NCBI RefSeq assembly: GCF_003700275.1
Contig: NZ_RBRE01000103.1
Span: forward strand, 80,289 to 144,288
Source of the DNA: Pseudomonas cichorii
Lineage (GTDB): Bacteria; Pseudomonadota; Gammaproteobacteria; Pseudomonadales; Pseudomonadaceae
Direction of reading: 5' to 3'
DNA length: 64,000 bases
Part shown: in pieces, positions 9,154-18,517 of the stretch
Layout of the letters: the number at the start of each line of letters is the position of its first letter
Position numbering within the stretch: the stretch's first letter is position 1
Notes under the pieces: generated by a model
The model's database searches: none
What the model was told of the DNA's origin: nothing
The model's input: the letters and a program-made list of their open reading frames with translations, nothing else
Position numbers and translations under genes: made by a program

Positions 9154-9594
9154 ATGATGGACATTAAAGAAATTCGCGAATACCTGCCTCATCGTTACCC
9201 GTTCCTGCTGGTGGACCGTGTGACAGAGCTGGATATCGAGAGCAAAAGCATTCGCGCCTACAAGAATGTCAGCGTCAACGAGCCTTTTTTCAATGGTCAC
9301 TTTCCTGATCATCCCATCATGCCGGGTGTCCTGATCATCGAAGCAATGGCCCAGGCTGCCGGCATTCTTGCCTTCAAACTGCTCGACTCGAAACCGGCCG
9401 ACGGCACTCTTTACTATTTCGTGGGTTCGGACAAGTTGCGCTTCCGCCAGCCAGTGCTGCCGGGCGATAAACTGGTCCTCGAGGCGAAGTTCCTGAGCAG
9501 CAAGCGCCAGATCTGGAAGTTTGAATGTCAGGCCTCGGTCGACGGTAAACCTGTATGCTCCGCAGAAATCATTTGTGCGGAACGCAAGCTATGA
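9154..9594 (+). CDS. fabZ: 3-hydroxyacyl-ACP dehydratase FabZ
   Basis: FabZ dehydrates 3-hydroxyacyl-ACP in type II fatty acid synthesis. It competes with LpxA and LpxD for 3-hydroxyacyl-ACP, which explains its place among the lpx genes. The 146-residue hot-dog-fold protein has the entry motif LPHRYPFLLVDRV, the catalytic-His block FNGHFPDHPIMPGV, and the glutamate in LIIEAMAQAAG. Two ATGs are in tandem (9154, 9157); I take the first, which gives MMDIKEIREY as in other pseudomonads. Its TGA overlaps the lpxA start (ATGA). Confidence 0.97.
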   Translation: MMDIKEIREYLPHRYPFLLVDRVTELDIESKSIRAYKNVSVNEPFFNGHFPDHPIMPGVLIIEAMAQAAGILAFKLLDSKPADGTLYYFVGSDKLRFRQPVLPGDKLVLEAKFLSSKRQIWKFECQASVDGKPVCSAEIICAERKL

Positions 9595-10367
9595 GTTTGA
9601 TTGACCCTCGCGCAATCATCGATCCGACGGCCATCCTGGCCGATGATGTTGAGGTCGGCCCCTGGTCGATCGTCGGAGCCGGTGTGGAAATTGGCGAGGG
9701 TACGGTTATCGGTCCTCATGTCATCCTCAAGGGGCCGACACGAATCGGTAAGCACAACCGCATCTACCAGTTCTCCTCGGTAGGTGAGGACACGCCCGAT
9801 CTCAAGTACAAGGGCGAAGACACTCGTCTGGTGATCGGCGACCACAACGTGATTCGCGAAGGCGTGACGATTCATCGCGGGACCATTCAGGACCGCGCCG
9901 AAACCACGCTGGGTGACCATAACCTGATCATGGCCTATGCCCATATCGGGCATGACAGCGTCATCGGCAATCACTGCATTCTGGTCAACAACACGGCGCT
10001 TGCCGGACACGTGCATGTGGATGACTGGGCGATCCTTTCCGGATTCACCCTGGTCCACCAGTTCTGCCATATCGGTGCCCACAGCTTTTCAGGCATGGGT
10101 ACTGCCATTGGCAAGGATGTTCCGGCTTTTGTCACCGTGTTTGGCAACCCTGCCGAAGCGCGCAGCATGAACTTCGAGGGCATGCGTCGTCGCGGCTTTT
10201 CCGAGGAAGCCATTCATGCTCTGCGCAAGGCGTACAAGACCGTCTATCGTCAGGGACTGACCGTGGATCAGGCGATTGCCGAGCTGGCCGAGCCTGCTGC
10301 CCGGTTCCCGGAGGTCGCGATCTTCCTCCAGTCCATCCAGACTTCGACCCGCGGCATTACCCGCTGA
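9591..10367 (+). CDS. lpxA: UDP-N-acetylglucosamine acyltransferase LpxA
   Basis: LpxA starts lipid A synthesis by moving a 3-hydroxyacyl chain from ACP to the 3-OH of UDP-GlcNAc. The protein (258 residues from ATG 9591) is a beta-helix of hexapeptide repeats, such as IGEGTVIGPHVILKG. It carries the conserved MAYAHIGHDSVIGNHC region with the catalytic histidine, and a helical C-terminal domain after about residue 190. The reading frame is open further upstream, but the ATG inside the fabZ stop gives the expected MSLIDPRAIIDP start. Confidence 0.97.
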   Translation: MSLIDPRAIIDPTAILADDVEVGPWSIVGAGVEIGEGTVIGPHVILKGPTRIGKHNRIYQFSSVGEDTPDLKYKGEDTRLVIGDHNVIREGVTIHRGTIQDRAETTLGDHNLIMAYAHIGHDSVIGNHCILVNNTALAGHVHVDDWAILSGFTLVHQFCHIGAHSFSGMGTAIGKDVPAFVTVFGNPAEARSMNFEGMRRRGFSEEAIHALRKAYKTVYRQGLTVDQAIAELAEPAARFPEVAIFLQSIQTSTRGITR

Positions 10368-10369
10368 TC

Positions 10370-11509
10370 ATGGGCGGCTTACTGCGCGTCGCTCTGGTCG
10401 CTGGAGAGGCATCCGGCGATATTCTCGGCTCGGGCTTGATGCGTGCCATCAAGGCGCGCCATCCGAATGTCGAATTCATTGGCGTCGGTGGTCCATTGAT
10501 GGAAGCCGAGGGCATGACTTCCAGCTTCCCGATGGAGCGTCTGTCGGTCATGGGGCTGGTAGAGGTGCTGGGTCGCCTGCGCGAGCTGCTGGCCCGGCGC
10601 AAGCTGCTGGTCCAGACGCTCATCGCCGAAAAGCCCGATGTCTTCATCGGTATCGATGCACCTGATTTCACCCTCAATATCGAACTCCAGCTCCGTCGTG
10701 CCGGGATCAAGACCGTGCATTACGTCAGCCCTTCGGTATGGGCGTGGCGGCAGAAGCGGGTCCTGAAGATCCGTGAAGGCTGCGATCTGATGTTGACTCT
10801 GTTGCCTTTTGAAGCCCGTTTCTATGAAGAAAAGGGCGTGCCGGTGCGTTTCGTCGGGCACCCGTTGGCCGATACCATTCCTCTGGAGTCTGATCGTCCC
10901 GCAGCCCGCGCCGAACTCGGCCTTGCTGATGGCCCGGTGATTGCGCTGATGCCCGGCAGTCGTGGCGGTGAAGTCGGTCGTCTGGGAAGCCTGTTCTTCG
11001 ATACTGCCGAACGTCTTCTGGCCCAGCGTCCGGGCCTGCGCTTCGTTCTGCCTTGCGCCAGCCCGCAACGGCGTGCACAGGTCGAGCAATTGCTGCAAGG
11101 CCGTGACCTGCCGATCACGCTGCTCGACGGGCGTTCTCATGTGGCGCTGGCAGCCTGCGACGCAGTGTTGATCGCATCCGGGACGGCGACTCTGGAAGCC
11201 TTGCTGTACAAGCGGCCGATGGTGGTTGCCTACCGTCTGGCGCCGCTGACTTTCTGGATACTCAAGCGGCTGGTCAAGAGCCCCTACGTTTCCCTGCCGA
11301 ACCTCCTGGCACGGCGTCTGCTGGTGCCTGAGCTGCTGCAGGATGCGGCAACTCCCGAAGCGCTGGCCAGTACGCTGCTGCCGTTGCTCGACGATGGGCA
11401 GGTGCAGACCGCGGGCTTTGACGAGATTCACCGCACCCTGCGCCGGGATGCCTCCAATCAGGCTGCCGATGCGGTGTTGAGCCTGCTTGGCCATTCGTCT
11501 TCACTGTGA
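10370..11509 (+). CDS. lpxB: Lipid A disaccharide synthase
   Basis: LpxB joins UDP-2,3-diacylglucosamine and lipid X to form the lipid A disaccharide at the inner face of the membrane. The 379-residue GT19 glycosyltransferase shows the N-terminal VALVAGEASGDILGSGLM block, IGIDAPDFTLN, HYVSPSVWAWRQKRV and the C-terminal donor-site segment IASGTATLEALLYKRPMVV. It starts two bases after lpxA and its stop overlaps an in-frame GTG of rnhB. It closes the lpxD-fabZ-lpxA-lpxB cluster. Confidence 0.96.
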   Translation: MGGLLRVALVAGEASGDILGSGLMRAIKARHPNVEFIGVGGPLMEAEGMTSSFPMERLSVMGLVEVLGRLRELLARRKLLVQTLIAEKPDVFIGIDAPDFTLNIELQLRRAGIKTVHYVSPSVWAWRQKRVLKIREGCDLMLTLLPFEARFYEEKGVPVRFVGHPLADTIPLESDRPAARAELGLADGPVIALMPGSRGGEVGRLGSLFFDTAERLLAQRPGLRFVLPCASPQRRAQVEQLLQGRDLPITLLDGRSHVALAACDAVLIASGTATLEALLYKRPMVVAYRLAPLTFWILKRLVKSPYVSLPNLLARRLLVPELLQDAATPEALASTLLPLLDDGQVQTAGFDEIHRTLRRDASNQAADAVLSLLGHSSSL

Positions 11510-11520
11510 GTGCTCGATCA

Positions 11521-12177
11521 ATGCAAATAGGTTTGGATTTCAATCTGGTCGAGGATCTGGTCGCTGGTGTCGATGAAGTCGGTCGTGGTCCGCTGTGCGG
11601 CGACGTGGTGACCGCGGCGGTTATTCTCGATCCGGCGAGGCCTATCCTGGGCCTCAATGACTCCAAGAAGCTGACCGAGGCCCGTCGCGAGAAGCTTTTC
11701 GACGAAATTCGCGAAAAGGCCCTGTGCTGGTTTGTCGCCCGTGCAGAAGTCCATGAAATCGACGAACTGAATATTCTGCATGCCACGATGCTGGCCATGA
11801 AGCGCGCCGTCGAGGGCTTGAGCATTACGCCCAGGCTGGCGTTGATCGATGGCAATCGTTGTCCGCAACTGTCGGTGCCCTGCGCGCCGGTGGTGCAGGG
11901 CGATGCAAAGGTCCCGGCGATAGCCGCGGCATCGATTCTGGCCAAGGTCACTCGTGACCGGGAAATGGCCGCTTTCGAGCTGATGTACCCCGGCTACGGC
12001 ATGGGCGGGCACAAGGGTTATCCGACGCCCGTTCATCTGGAAGCCCTGGCCCGCCTCGGGCCGACGCCGATTCATCGGCGCTCCTTCGCGCCGGTACGTG
12101 CGGCCTGGGAAGTCCGTGAGTCGATGTCGAATGTCGCGTCCTCCATTCCGGTCGGTTTCGGATTGTTGCAGGACTGA
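11521..12177 (+). CDS. rnhB: Ribonuclease HII
   Basis: RNase HII nicks RNA in RNA/DNA hybrids and removes single misincorporated ribonucleotides. The protein contains the metal-binding motif GVDEVGRGPLCGDVV, LNDSKKL, and LIDGNRCP with active-site acids. The C-terminal YPGYGMGGHKGYPTPVHLEAL block is also family-typical. I chose ATG 11521 (MQIGLDF, 218 residues) as in related species. GTG 11506 overlapping the lpxB stop would add five residues and cannot be excluded. The dnaE promoter overlaps the end of this gene. Confidence 0.94.
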   Translation: MQIGLDFNLVEDLVAGVDEVGRGPLCGDVVTAAVILDPARPILGLNDSKKLTEARREKLFDEIREKALCWFVARAEVHEIDELNILHATMLAMKRAVEGLSITPRLALIDGNRCPQLSVPCAPVVQGDAKVPAIAAASILAKVTRDREMAAFELMYPGYGMGGHKGYPTPVHLEALARLGPTPIHRRSFAPVRAAWEVRESMSNVASSIPVGFGLLQD

Positions 12178-12202
12178 CGTTTCGGCCCGGGATCGCTACA
12201 AT
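12174..12202 (+). promoter_or_regulatory. Candidate sigma-70 promoter for dnaE
   Basis: CTGACG (12174-12179) and TACAAT (12197-12202) are separated by 17 bases and lie 42 bases before the dnaE start. The -35 element includes the rnhB stop. The arms CGGGAT (12188-12193) and ATCCCG (12201-12206) form an inverted repeat around the -10 element, which could be an operator. Inferred from sequence only. Confidence 0.5.
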
Positions 12203-12243
12203 CCCGACCTTCGTTTTTTGTGTTTTCGCGCTATAGGATCACC

Positions 12244-15200
12244 ATGCCGGCTTCTTTCGTTCATCTACGCCTGCACACCGAATACTCACTGGTCGATGGT
12301 CTGGTCCGGGTCAAGCCACTGATCAAGGCCCTGGCCGGCATGAACATGCCTGCTGTGGCGGTGACCGATCAGAACAACATGTGTTCGCTGGTCAAGTTCT
12401 ATAAGGCGGCACAGGGCGCAGGTATCAAGCCGATCTGTGGCGCAGACCTGTGGTTGTCGGGCAGGGACGAGGATGCTCCGCTCAGCCGTATCAGCCTGCT
12501 GGTGATGAATCCCCAGGGCTATCGCAACCTGACCGAGCTGATTTCCCGTGGCTTCATCGAGGGCCAGCGCAACGGACAGATCATTGTCGAGCGTGAATGG
12601 GTCGCGCAAGCCAATGAGGGATTGATTGCCCTGTCGGCGGCCAAGGAGGGCGAGATCGGCATGGCCCTGCTCGGCGGCAATCCTGGCGAGGCTGACGTTC
12701 TGTTGCGTGAATGGATGGCGATCTTTCCTGATCGCTTCTATATCGAATTGCAGCGCACCAACCGCACCAACGATGAAGAGCACCTGCATGCTGCGGTTGC
12801 CCTGGCCGATCGGCATGGCGCGCCGCTGGTGGCGACCAACGATGTGCGCTTCATCAAACAGACCGACTTCGAGGCCCACGAGACGCGGGTGTGCATCGGT
12901 GAAGGGCGGGCGCTGGACGATCCGCGCCGTTCGCATAATTACAGCGATCAGCAGTACCTCAAGAGCTCCGAGGAAATGGCCGAGCTGTTCAGCGACCTGC
13001 CCGAGGCGCTGGCCAACACGGTCGAGATCGCCAAGCGCTGCAATATCGACGTCAAGCTGGGCACCCACTTCCTGCCCAACTTCCCGATTCCCGATGGCAT
13101 GACCATCGATGAATATTTCCGCAAGGTTTCGTTCGACGGGCTTGAGGAGCGCCTTGAGGTCCTGTTGCCCAGGGACACCACTGAAGATTACGAGGCCAGG
13201 CGCCAGGTCTACGTCGACCGGCTGAATTTCGAGCTGGATATCATCATCCAGATGGGATTCCCCGGTTACTTCCTGATCGTTATGGACTTTATCCAGTGGG
13301 CCAAGAGCAACGGCGTGCCGGTAGGTCCCGGTCGTGGATCGGGTGCCGGGTCGCTGGTGGCCTATGTGCAGAAGATCACCGACCTTGACCCGCTGGAATA
13401 CGACCTGCTGTTCGAGCGCTTCCTCAACCCGGAACGGGTATCGATGCCCGACTTCGACGTCGACTTCTGCATGGATGGTCGCGACCGGGTGATCGATTAT
13501 GTGGCCGAGAAATATGGCCGCAACGCGGTAAGCCAGATCATTACCTTCGGTTCCATGGCCGCCAAGGCGGTGGTCCGCGACGTGGCGCGGGTTCAGGGCA
13601 AGTCCTACGGTCTGGCTGACCGCCTGTCGAAGATGATCCCGTTTGAAGTCGGCATGACTCTTGAGAAAGCCTACGAGCAGGAAGAGATCCTGCGCGACTT
13701 CCTCAAAGTCGATGAAGAAGCGGCCGAAATCTGGGAAATGGCCCTCAAGCTCGAAGGCGTTGTGCGTAACGTCGGCAAGCACGCCGGGGGCGTGGTCATT
13801 GCGCCGACCAAGCTGACCGACTTCTCGCCGATCTATTGTGACGAGGCCGGTGATGGCCTGGTAACCCAGTTCGACAAGGATGATGTCGAGGCTGCGGGTC
13901 TGGTGAAGTTCGACTTCCTCGGGCTGCGGACTCTGACCATCATCGACTGGGCACTGAAGACCATCAACCGCGACCGCGCCAAGGTCGATGAAGAGCCGCT
14001 GGACATCGCTTTCATCCCGCTCGATGACATGCCGACCTACCAGTTGTTGCAACGGGCCGAAACTACCGCGGTATTCCAGCTTGAATCCCGGGGCATGAAG
14101 GAGCTGATCAAGAAGCTCAAGCCCGACTGCCTGGAAGACTTGATCGCACTGGTGGCGCTGTTCCGTCCCGGGCCGCTGCAGTCCGGGATGGTGGACGACT
14201 TCATCAACCGCAAGCATGGTCGCGCCGAGCTGTCCTACCCGCACGTCGACTACCAGTATGAAGGCCTCAAGCCGGTACTGGCGCCAACCTACGGCATCAT
14301 CCTGTATCAGGAACAGGTGATGCAGATTGCCCAGGTCATGGCCGGTTATACCCTTGGCGGCGCCGACATGCTGCGCCGCGCAATGGGTAAGAAAAAGCCC
14401 GAGGAAATGGCCAAGCAACGCGGCGGTTTCATCGAAGGTTGCAAGACCAACAATATCGACCCGGATCTGGCGGGTAACATTTTCGACCTGGTGGAGAAAT
14501 TCGCCGGTTACGGCTTCAACAAGTCTCACTCGGCGGCATACGGTCTGGTGTCGTACCAGACCGCCTGGCTGAAAACCCACTACCCGGCGCCGTTCATGGC
14601 CGCCGTGTTGTCTGCGGATATGCACAACACCGACAAGGTCGTGACCTTGATCGAGGAAGTGCGGACCATGAAGCTGCGCCTCGATGCGCCGGACGTGAAC
14701 ATCTCGGAGTTCAAGTTCACGGTCAGCGACGATGGCCGGATTCTCTATGGTCTGGGCGCGATCAAGGGCGTGGGCGAGGGGCCGGTGGAGGCCATCACCG
14801 AGGCGCGTGCGTCCGGTCCTTTCAAGGATCTGTTCGACTTCTGTGCCCGTGTCGATCTCAAGCGGGTCAACAAGCGGACCCTGGACGGCCTGATTCGCAG
14901 CGGCGCACTGGATCGCCTGGGGCCTTACTTCGAGCTGGAGCCCAAGGCCTACCAGGCCAATATCGACCGTAACCGCTCGGTATTGCTGGCCGCTCTCGAA
15001 GAGGCGATTCAGGCTGCCGAGCAAACGGCGCGCAGCCGCGACAGCGGTCACTCGGACCTGTTTGGCGGGCTGTTCGTCGAAGAAGATGCCGATGTCTACG
15101 CCAACCATCGCAAGACCCGCGAGCTGAGCCTCAAGGACCGGCTGCGTGGCGAGAAGGAAACTCTGGGTCTGTACCTGACCGGACACCCCATCGATGAATA

Positions 15201-15765
15201 CGAAGGGGAAATCCGCCGCTTCGCCCGGCAGCGGATCATCGACCTCAAGCCGGCACGCGATACCCAGACCGTCGCGGGGCTGATCATTGCCCTGCGGGTC
15301 ATGAAGAACAAGAAGGGCGACAAGATGGGGTTCATTACCCTGGATGACCGCTCGGCCCGTATTGAAGCCTCGCTGTTCGCTGAGGCCTTTCACTCGGCAC
15401 AATCGCTTTTGCAGACCGATGCTATGGTGGTGGTTGAAGGGGAAATCAGTAATGACGATTTCTCCGGCGGTCTGCGCTTGCGCGCCAAGCGGGTCATGAG
15501 CATCGAGGATGCGCGCACCAATCTGGCCGAAAGCCTGCGCCTGACCGTGCATTGCGATGCGCTCAAGGGCGACCGGCTGCGCTGGCTCGGTGATCTGTGC
15601 AAGCGTCACCGGGGAGCGTGCCCGATTACACTGGACTACACCGGGCCTGATGCCAGGGCGTTGTTGCAGTTTGGCGAAGCGTGGCGAATCGATCCGGCAG
15701 ACAGCTTGATTCAAGCTCTGCGTGACCAGTTCGGACGTGAGAACGTCTTCCTGCAGTATCGCTGA
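12244..15765 (+). CDS. dnaE: DNA polymerase III alpha subunit
   Basis: This is the catalytic subunit of the replicative polymerase (1173 residues, typical of the DnaE1 class). It begins with a PHP domain (MPASFVHLRLHTEYSLVDG). The C-family polymerase active site follows, with GPGRGSGAGSLVAY and the acidic PDFDVDFCMDGRD motif near residues 400-410. Next come the (HhH)2 region and an OB-fold near residues 1000-1080 (VAGLIIALRVMKNKKGDKMG). ATG 12244 gives the expected start. It has its own likely promoter at the end of rnhB and is followed by accA. Confidence 0.97.
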   Translation: MPASFVHLRLHTEYSLVDGLVRVKPLIKALAGMNMPAVAVTDQNNMCSLVKFYKAAQGAGIKPICGADLWLSGRDEDAPLSRISLLVMNPQGYRNLTELISRGFIEGQRNGQIIVEREWVAQANEGLIALSAAKEGEIGMALLGGNPGEADVLLREWMAIFPDRFYIELQRTNRTNDEEHLHAAVALADRHGAPLVATNDVRFIKQTDFEAHETRVCIGEGRALDDPRRSHNYSDQQYLKSSEEMAELFSDLPEALANTVEIAKRCNIDVKLGTHFLPNFPIPDGMTIDEYFRKVSFDGLEERLEVLLPRDTTEDYEARRQVYVDRLNFELDIIIQMGFPGYFLIVMDFIQWAKSNGVPVGPGRGSGAGSLVAYVQKITDLDPLEYDLLFERFLNPERVSMPDFDVDFCMDGRDRVIDYVAEKYGRNAVSQIITFGSMAAKAVVRDVARVQGKSYGLADRLSKMIPFEVGMTLEKAYEQEEILRDFLKVDEEAAEIWEMALKLEGVVRNVGKHAGGVVIAPTKLTDFSPIYCDEAGDGLVTQFDKDDVEAAGLVKFDFLGLRTLTIIDWALKTINRDRAKVDEEPLDIAFIPLDDMPTYQLLQRAETTAVFQLESRGMKELIKKLKPDCLEDLIALVALFRPGPLQSGMVDDFINRKHGRAELSYPHVDYQYEGLKPVLAPTYGIILYQEQVMQIAQVMAGYTLGGADMLRRAMGKKKPEEMAKQRGGFIEGCKTNNIDPDLAGNIFDLVEKFAGYGFNKSHSAAYGLVSYQTAWLKTHYPAPFMAAVLSADMHNTDKVVTLIEEVRTMKLRLDAPDVNISEFKFTVSDDGRILYGLGAIKGVGEGPVEAITEARASGPFKDLFDFCARVDLKRVNKRTLDGLIRSGALDRLGPYFELEPKAYQANIDRNRSVLLAALEEAIQAAEQTARSRDSGHSDLFGGLFVEEDADVYANHRKTRELSLKDRLRGEKETLGLYLTGHPIDEYEGEIRRFARQRIIDLKPARDTQTVAGLIIALRVMKNKKGDKMGFITLDDRSARIEASLFAEAFHSAQSLLQTDAMVVVEGEISNDDFSGGLRLRAKRVMSIEDARTNLAESLRLTVHCDALKGDRLRWLGDLCKRHRGACPITLDYTGPDARALLQFGEAWRIDPADSLIQALRDQFGRENVFLQYR

Positions 15766-15879
15766 ACGATTAGGCTCAGCCTGAACTTTTAATCTCGACC
15801 GGAAAGCGCTCTTTCTCAGGACTGCGCGCTGACGGATCAACCGGCCGGCCTCTTGGCCGTCGACCCAAGACGGATGCCT

Positions 15880-16827
15880 ATGAACCCGAATTTTCTTGAT
15901 TTCGAACAGCCTATCGCTGACTTGCAAGCCAAGATCGAAGAACTGCGTTTGGTCGGTAATGACAACTCGCTGAACATCAGCGATGAAATCTCCCGCCTGC
16001 AAGACAAGAGCAATACGCTCACCGAAAGCATTTTCGGCAATCTGACCAGCTGGCAGATCGCGCGCATGGCGCGTCACCCACGTCGTCCTTACACCCTGGA
16101 CTACATCGAGCACATTTTCACCGAGTTCGATGAACTGCACGGTGATCGTCATTTCTCCGACGATGCCGCGATTGTGGGCGGTATTGCCCGCCTGGACGAT
16201 CAGCCAGTGATGGTGATCGGTCACCAGAAAGGCCGTGAAGTACGTGAAAAGGTTCGTCGCAACTTCGGTATGCCGCGTCCTGAAGGCTATCGCAAGGCTT
16301 GCCGCCTGATGGAAATGGCCGAGCGTTTCAAGATGCCGATCCTGACCTTCATCGACACGCCGGGTGCCTATCCGGGCATCGACGCCGAAGAGCGCAACCA
16401 GAGCGAAGCAATCGCCTGGAACCTGCGCGTCATGGCGCGCCTGAAGACGCCGATCATCGCTACCGTTATCGGTGAAGGCGGTTCCGGTGGTGCATTGGCG
16501 ATTGGCGTCTGCGACCAGTTGAACATGCTGCAGTATTCGACTTATGCGGTTATCTCTCCGGAAGGCTGTGCGTCGATCCTGTGGAAGACTGCCGAGAAGG
16601 CTCCGGATGCTGCAGAAGCGATGGGCATCACCGCCGAGCGCCTGAAAGGTCTGGGGATCGTCGACAAGGTAATTGCCGAGCCTCTGGGCGGCGCGCACCG
16701 TGACCCGGCTGCTGCCTCTGCCACCATTCGTGCAGAACTGAGCAGCCAGTTGGCGATGCTGAAGAAGATGGACAACGATGCGCTGCTGAATCGTCGTTAC
16801 GAGCGTCTGATGAGCTACGGCGTCTGA
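15880..16827 (+). CDS. accA: Acetyl-CoA carboxylase carboxyltransferase subunit alpha
   Basis: AccA pairs with AccD to move the carboxyl group from biotin to acetyl-CoA, giving malonyl-CoA for fatty acid synthesis. The protein has 315 residues and starts MNPNFLDFEQPIADLQ, as in other pseudomonads. It contains the crotonase-like blocks FIDTPGAYPGIDAEERNQSE and GEGGSGGALAIGVCD. An in-frame ATG six bases upstream (15874) is a less likely start. The ribosome site is weak. A REP cluster begins directly after the stop codon. Confidence 0.96.
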   Translation: MNPNFLDFEQPIADLQAKIEELRLVGNDNSLNISDEISRLQDKSNTLTESIFGNLTSWQIARMARHPRRPYTLDYIEHIFTEFDELHGDRHFSDDAAIVGGIARLDDQPVMVIGHQKGREVREKVRRNFGMPRPEGYRKACRLMEMAERFKMPILTFIDTPGAYPGIDAEERNQSEAIAWNLRVMARLKTPIIATVIGEGGSGGALAIGVCDQLNMLQYSTYAVISPEGCASILWKTAEKAPDAAEAMGITAERLKGLGIVDKVIAEPLGGAHRDPAAASATIRAELSSQLAMLKKMDNDALLNRRYERLMSYGV

Positions 16828-16831
16828 GTCT

Positions 16832-16919
16832 TTGTGGGAGCGAATTCATTCGCGAAGACGGTTTAACTGCCTCTTCGCGGATGAGTCCGCTCTCGCTTCG
16901 CGGATGAATCCGCTCCTAC
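16832..16919. repeat. REP cluster at the accA-tilS junction
   Basis: Three related palindromic units follow the accA stop. One is GTGGGAGCGAATTCATTCGCGAA (written here as GTGGGAGCGAAT plus TCATTCGCGAA). The others are TTCGCGGATGAGTCCGCTC and TTCGCGGATGAATCCGCTCC. The first is in the opposite orientation to the other two. Such extragenic palindromes are scattered through P. syringae-group genomes and are thought to be mobilised by RAYT transposases. This one reaches into the 5' end of the tilS frame. Confidence 0.85.
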
Positions 16920-16930
16920 GGGGCTCCTCT

Positions 16931-18253
16931 GTGTACAGAGACGATCTTCCCGCCAGGCTTCTCCAGGCCCTGGCTCCCTGGCGCAACGCGCCGGTCTGGC
17001 ATGTCGGTTTCTCCGGCGGGCTCGATTCCACGGTATTGCTGCACCTTCTGGCCGAACTCGCCACGCGCGCAAGCCTGCCACCCCTGAATGCCATTCATAT
17101 CCATCACGGTCTGCAGAGCGCTGCCGATGCTTGGCCGGATCATTGTCGGCAAGTGTGTCTGAAGCTGGGCATTGCCTTGCAGGTCGTGGCGGTGCAGGTC
17201 AGGCCGGGTGCCAGTCTCGAGCAGGCTGCCCGTGAGGTGCGCTATGGCGCCTTCACAAAAGCGTTGCGGGAGGGCGAGCTGTTGCTGACTGCGCAGCATC
17301 GTGACGATCAGGCCGAAACCTTGCTGTTTCGTCTGCTGCGCGGTGCCGGTGTGCGTGGCCTTGCCTGCATGGCGCCGTCCCGGCCTCTTGGGGCAGGACA
17401 ACTGCTGCGCCCGTTGTTATCGGTTTCCCGTGCCGAGCTGGAAGCCTATGCGCAGCGGCATGCCTTGAGCTGGATTGAAGACCCCAGCAATGACCATCAA
17501 CAGTTTTCCCGCAACTTCCTGCGTCGGCAGGTCATGCCCTTGTTGACGTCCCGTTGGCCGCAGGCGTCCGCCAGCATGGCCCGTACCGCCGAACACATGG
17601 GCGAGGCAGAGCAACTGCTGAGTGAACTGGCCACGCAGGATCTGGCGAGTGCGAAACCGGCTACCGATTTTGCCTGGTTGGGCATGCCGGTACTGGCCCT
17701 CGCGCCGCTTGCCGGGTTGTCACTGGCTCGCCAGCGCAATGCGTTGCGTCACTGGCTGGCTGCGCTGACCCGCTTGCCGGATAGCGATCACTGGGCAGGC
17801 TGGGAAAGCTTGTGTCATGCAGTCGAGGGCGCACGGCCCGTATGGCGGCTGGCCGACGGTGAACTGCATCGTGGCGAAGGGCATATCTGGTGGCTGTCGG
17901 GAAGCTGGTTGCAGGCTCCTGGCGCGCTGCCGACATGGCCTGAGGCAGGCGATAAATTGACTCTGCCAGGCAACGGTCAGCTGAGCATCGAGGGCGAAAG
18001 GCCTCTCGGGCCTTTGCAGATCCGCTATCGCCAGGGCGGTGAAATCATGCAGCTACAGGGTCGTGGTCATCGCGACCTCAAGCGTCTGCTCAATGAACAG
18101 GGTGTGCCGCTGTTCGTGCGCGGCAGATTGCCGCTGCTCTATCGCGGCGATGAGCTGCTGGCCGTCGCCAACCTGCCGGGACTCGACGGTTTGCGCCATG
18201 GAAACTGGCGATTGCACTGGCTTGCACCGACGAGCGACCAAAGTTTGAGCTGA
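16931..18253 (+). CDS. tilS: tRNA(Ile)-lysidine synthase
   Basis: TilS changes the wobble C34 of tRNA-Ile(CAU) to lysidine, which switches its decoding from AUG to AUA. The PP-loop ATP motif FSGGLDSTVLLHLL is close to the N-terminus, HHGLQSAADAWP and TAQHRDDQAETLLFRLLRG follow, and a C-terminal substrate-binding domain spans about the last 150 residues. The start is uncertain because a REP cluster precedes the gene. GTG 16931 has CGGGG about nine bases upstream and gives 440 residues. ATG 16904 lies inside a REP unit with no visible ribosome site. Total length fits the family. Confidence 0.9.
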   Translation: MYRDDLPARLLQALAPWRNAPVWHVGFSGGLDSTVLLHLLAELATRASLPPLNAIHIHHGLQSAADAWPDHCRQVCLKLGIALQVVAVQVRPGASLEQAAREVRYGAFTKALREGELLLTAQHRDDQAETLLFRLLRGAGVRGLACMAPSRPLGAGQLLRPLLSVSRAELEAYAQRHALSWIEDPSNDHQQFSRNFLRRQVMPLLTSRWPQASASMARTAEHMGEAEQLLSELATQDLASAKPATDFAWLGMPVLALAPLAGLSLARQRNALRHWLAALTRLPDSDHWAGWESLCHAVEGARPVWRLADGELHRGEGHIWWLSGSWLQAPGALPTWPEAGDKLTLPGNGQLSIEGERPLGPLQIRYRQGGEIMQLQGRGHRDLKRLLNEQGVPLFVRGRLPLLYRGDELLAVANLPGLDGLRHGNWRLHWLAPTSDQSLS

Positions 18254-18273
18254 AAGGCCCTTTCAGGTAGACT
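18245..18273 (+). promoter_or_regulatory. Candidate sigma-70 promoter for pyrG
   Basis: TTGAGC (18245-18250) and TAGACT (18268-18273) are spaced by exactly 17 bases and overlap the tilS stop. Transcription from here would give pyrG a leader of about 240 bases. That leader (18281-18517) contains no convincing gene; it has a GGGGGCTTCGGCC stretch near 18449 that could fold. Confidence 0.55.
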
Positions 18274-18517
18274 ACGCTCCCTTCTTGATACAGCTTCTGT
18301 TGGTTCTTTTGAATCAACGCAAGTTGCCGGTTACCAACCAGTGTTTACTGGGCGATTCTTAAAATGTGGCGCCAAATAGGCAGGCTTCTGGCCAGTCGGT
18401 TCAAACGCAGCAGTTTCGGGAGTGCACCGTGAATTTTGTCGGTAATCGGGGGCTTCGGCCTTCCTTCGCTTTCCCCGGCGGCTCTGACCGCTTTAACGCA
18501 GACTTCTAGGGTTTTTC

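Noticed and set aside
12286..16698. 1470-codon open frame on the minus strand across dnaE and accA
   Set aside because: It is antisense to two certain genes. Long antisense frames are expected in GC-rich genomes with strong third-position bias, and the translation shows no domain I recognise.
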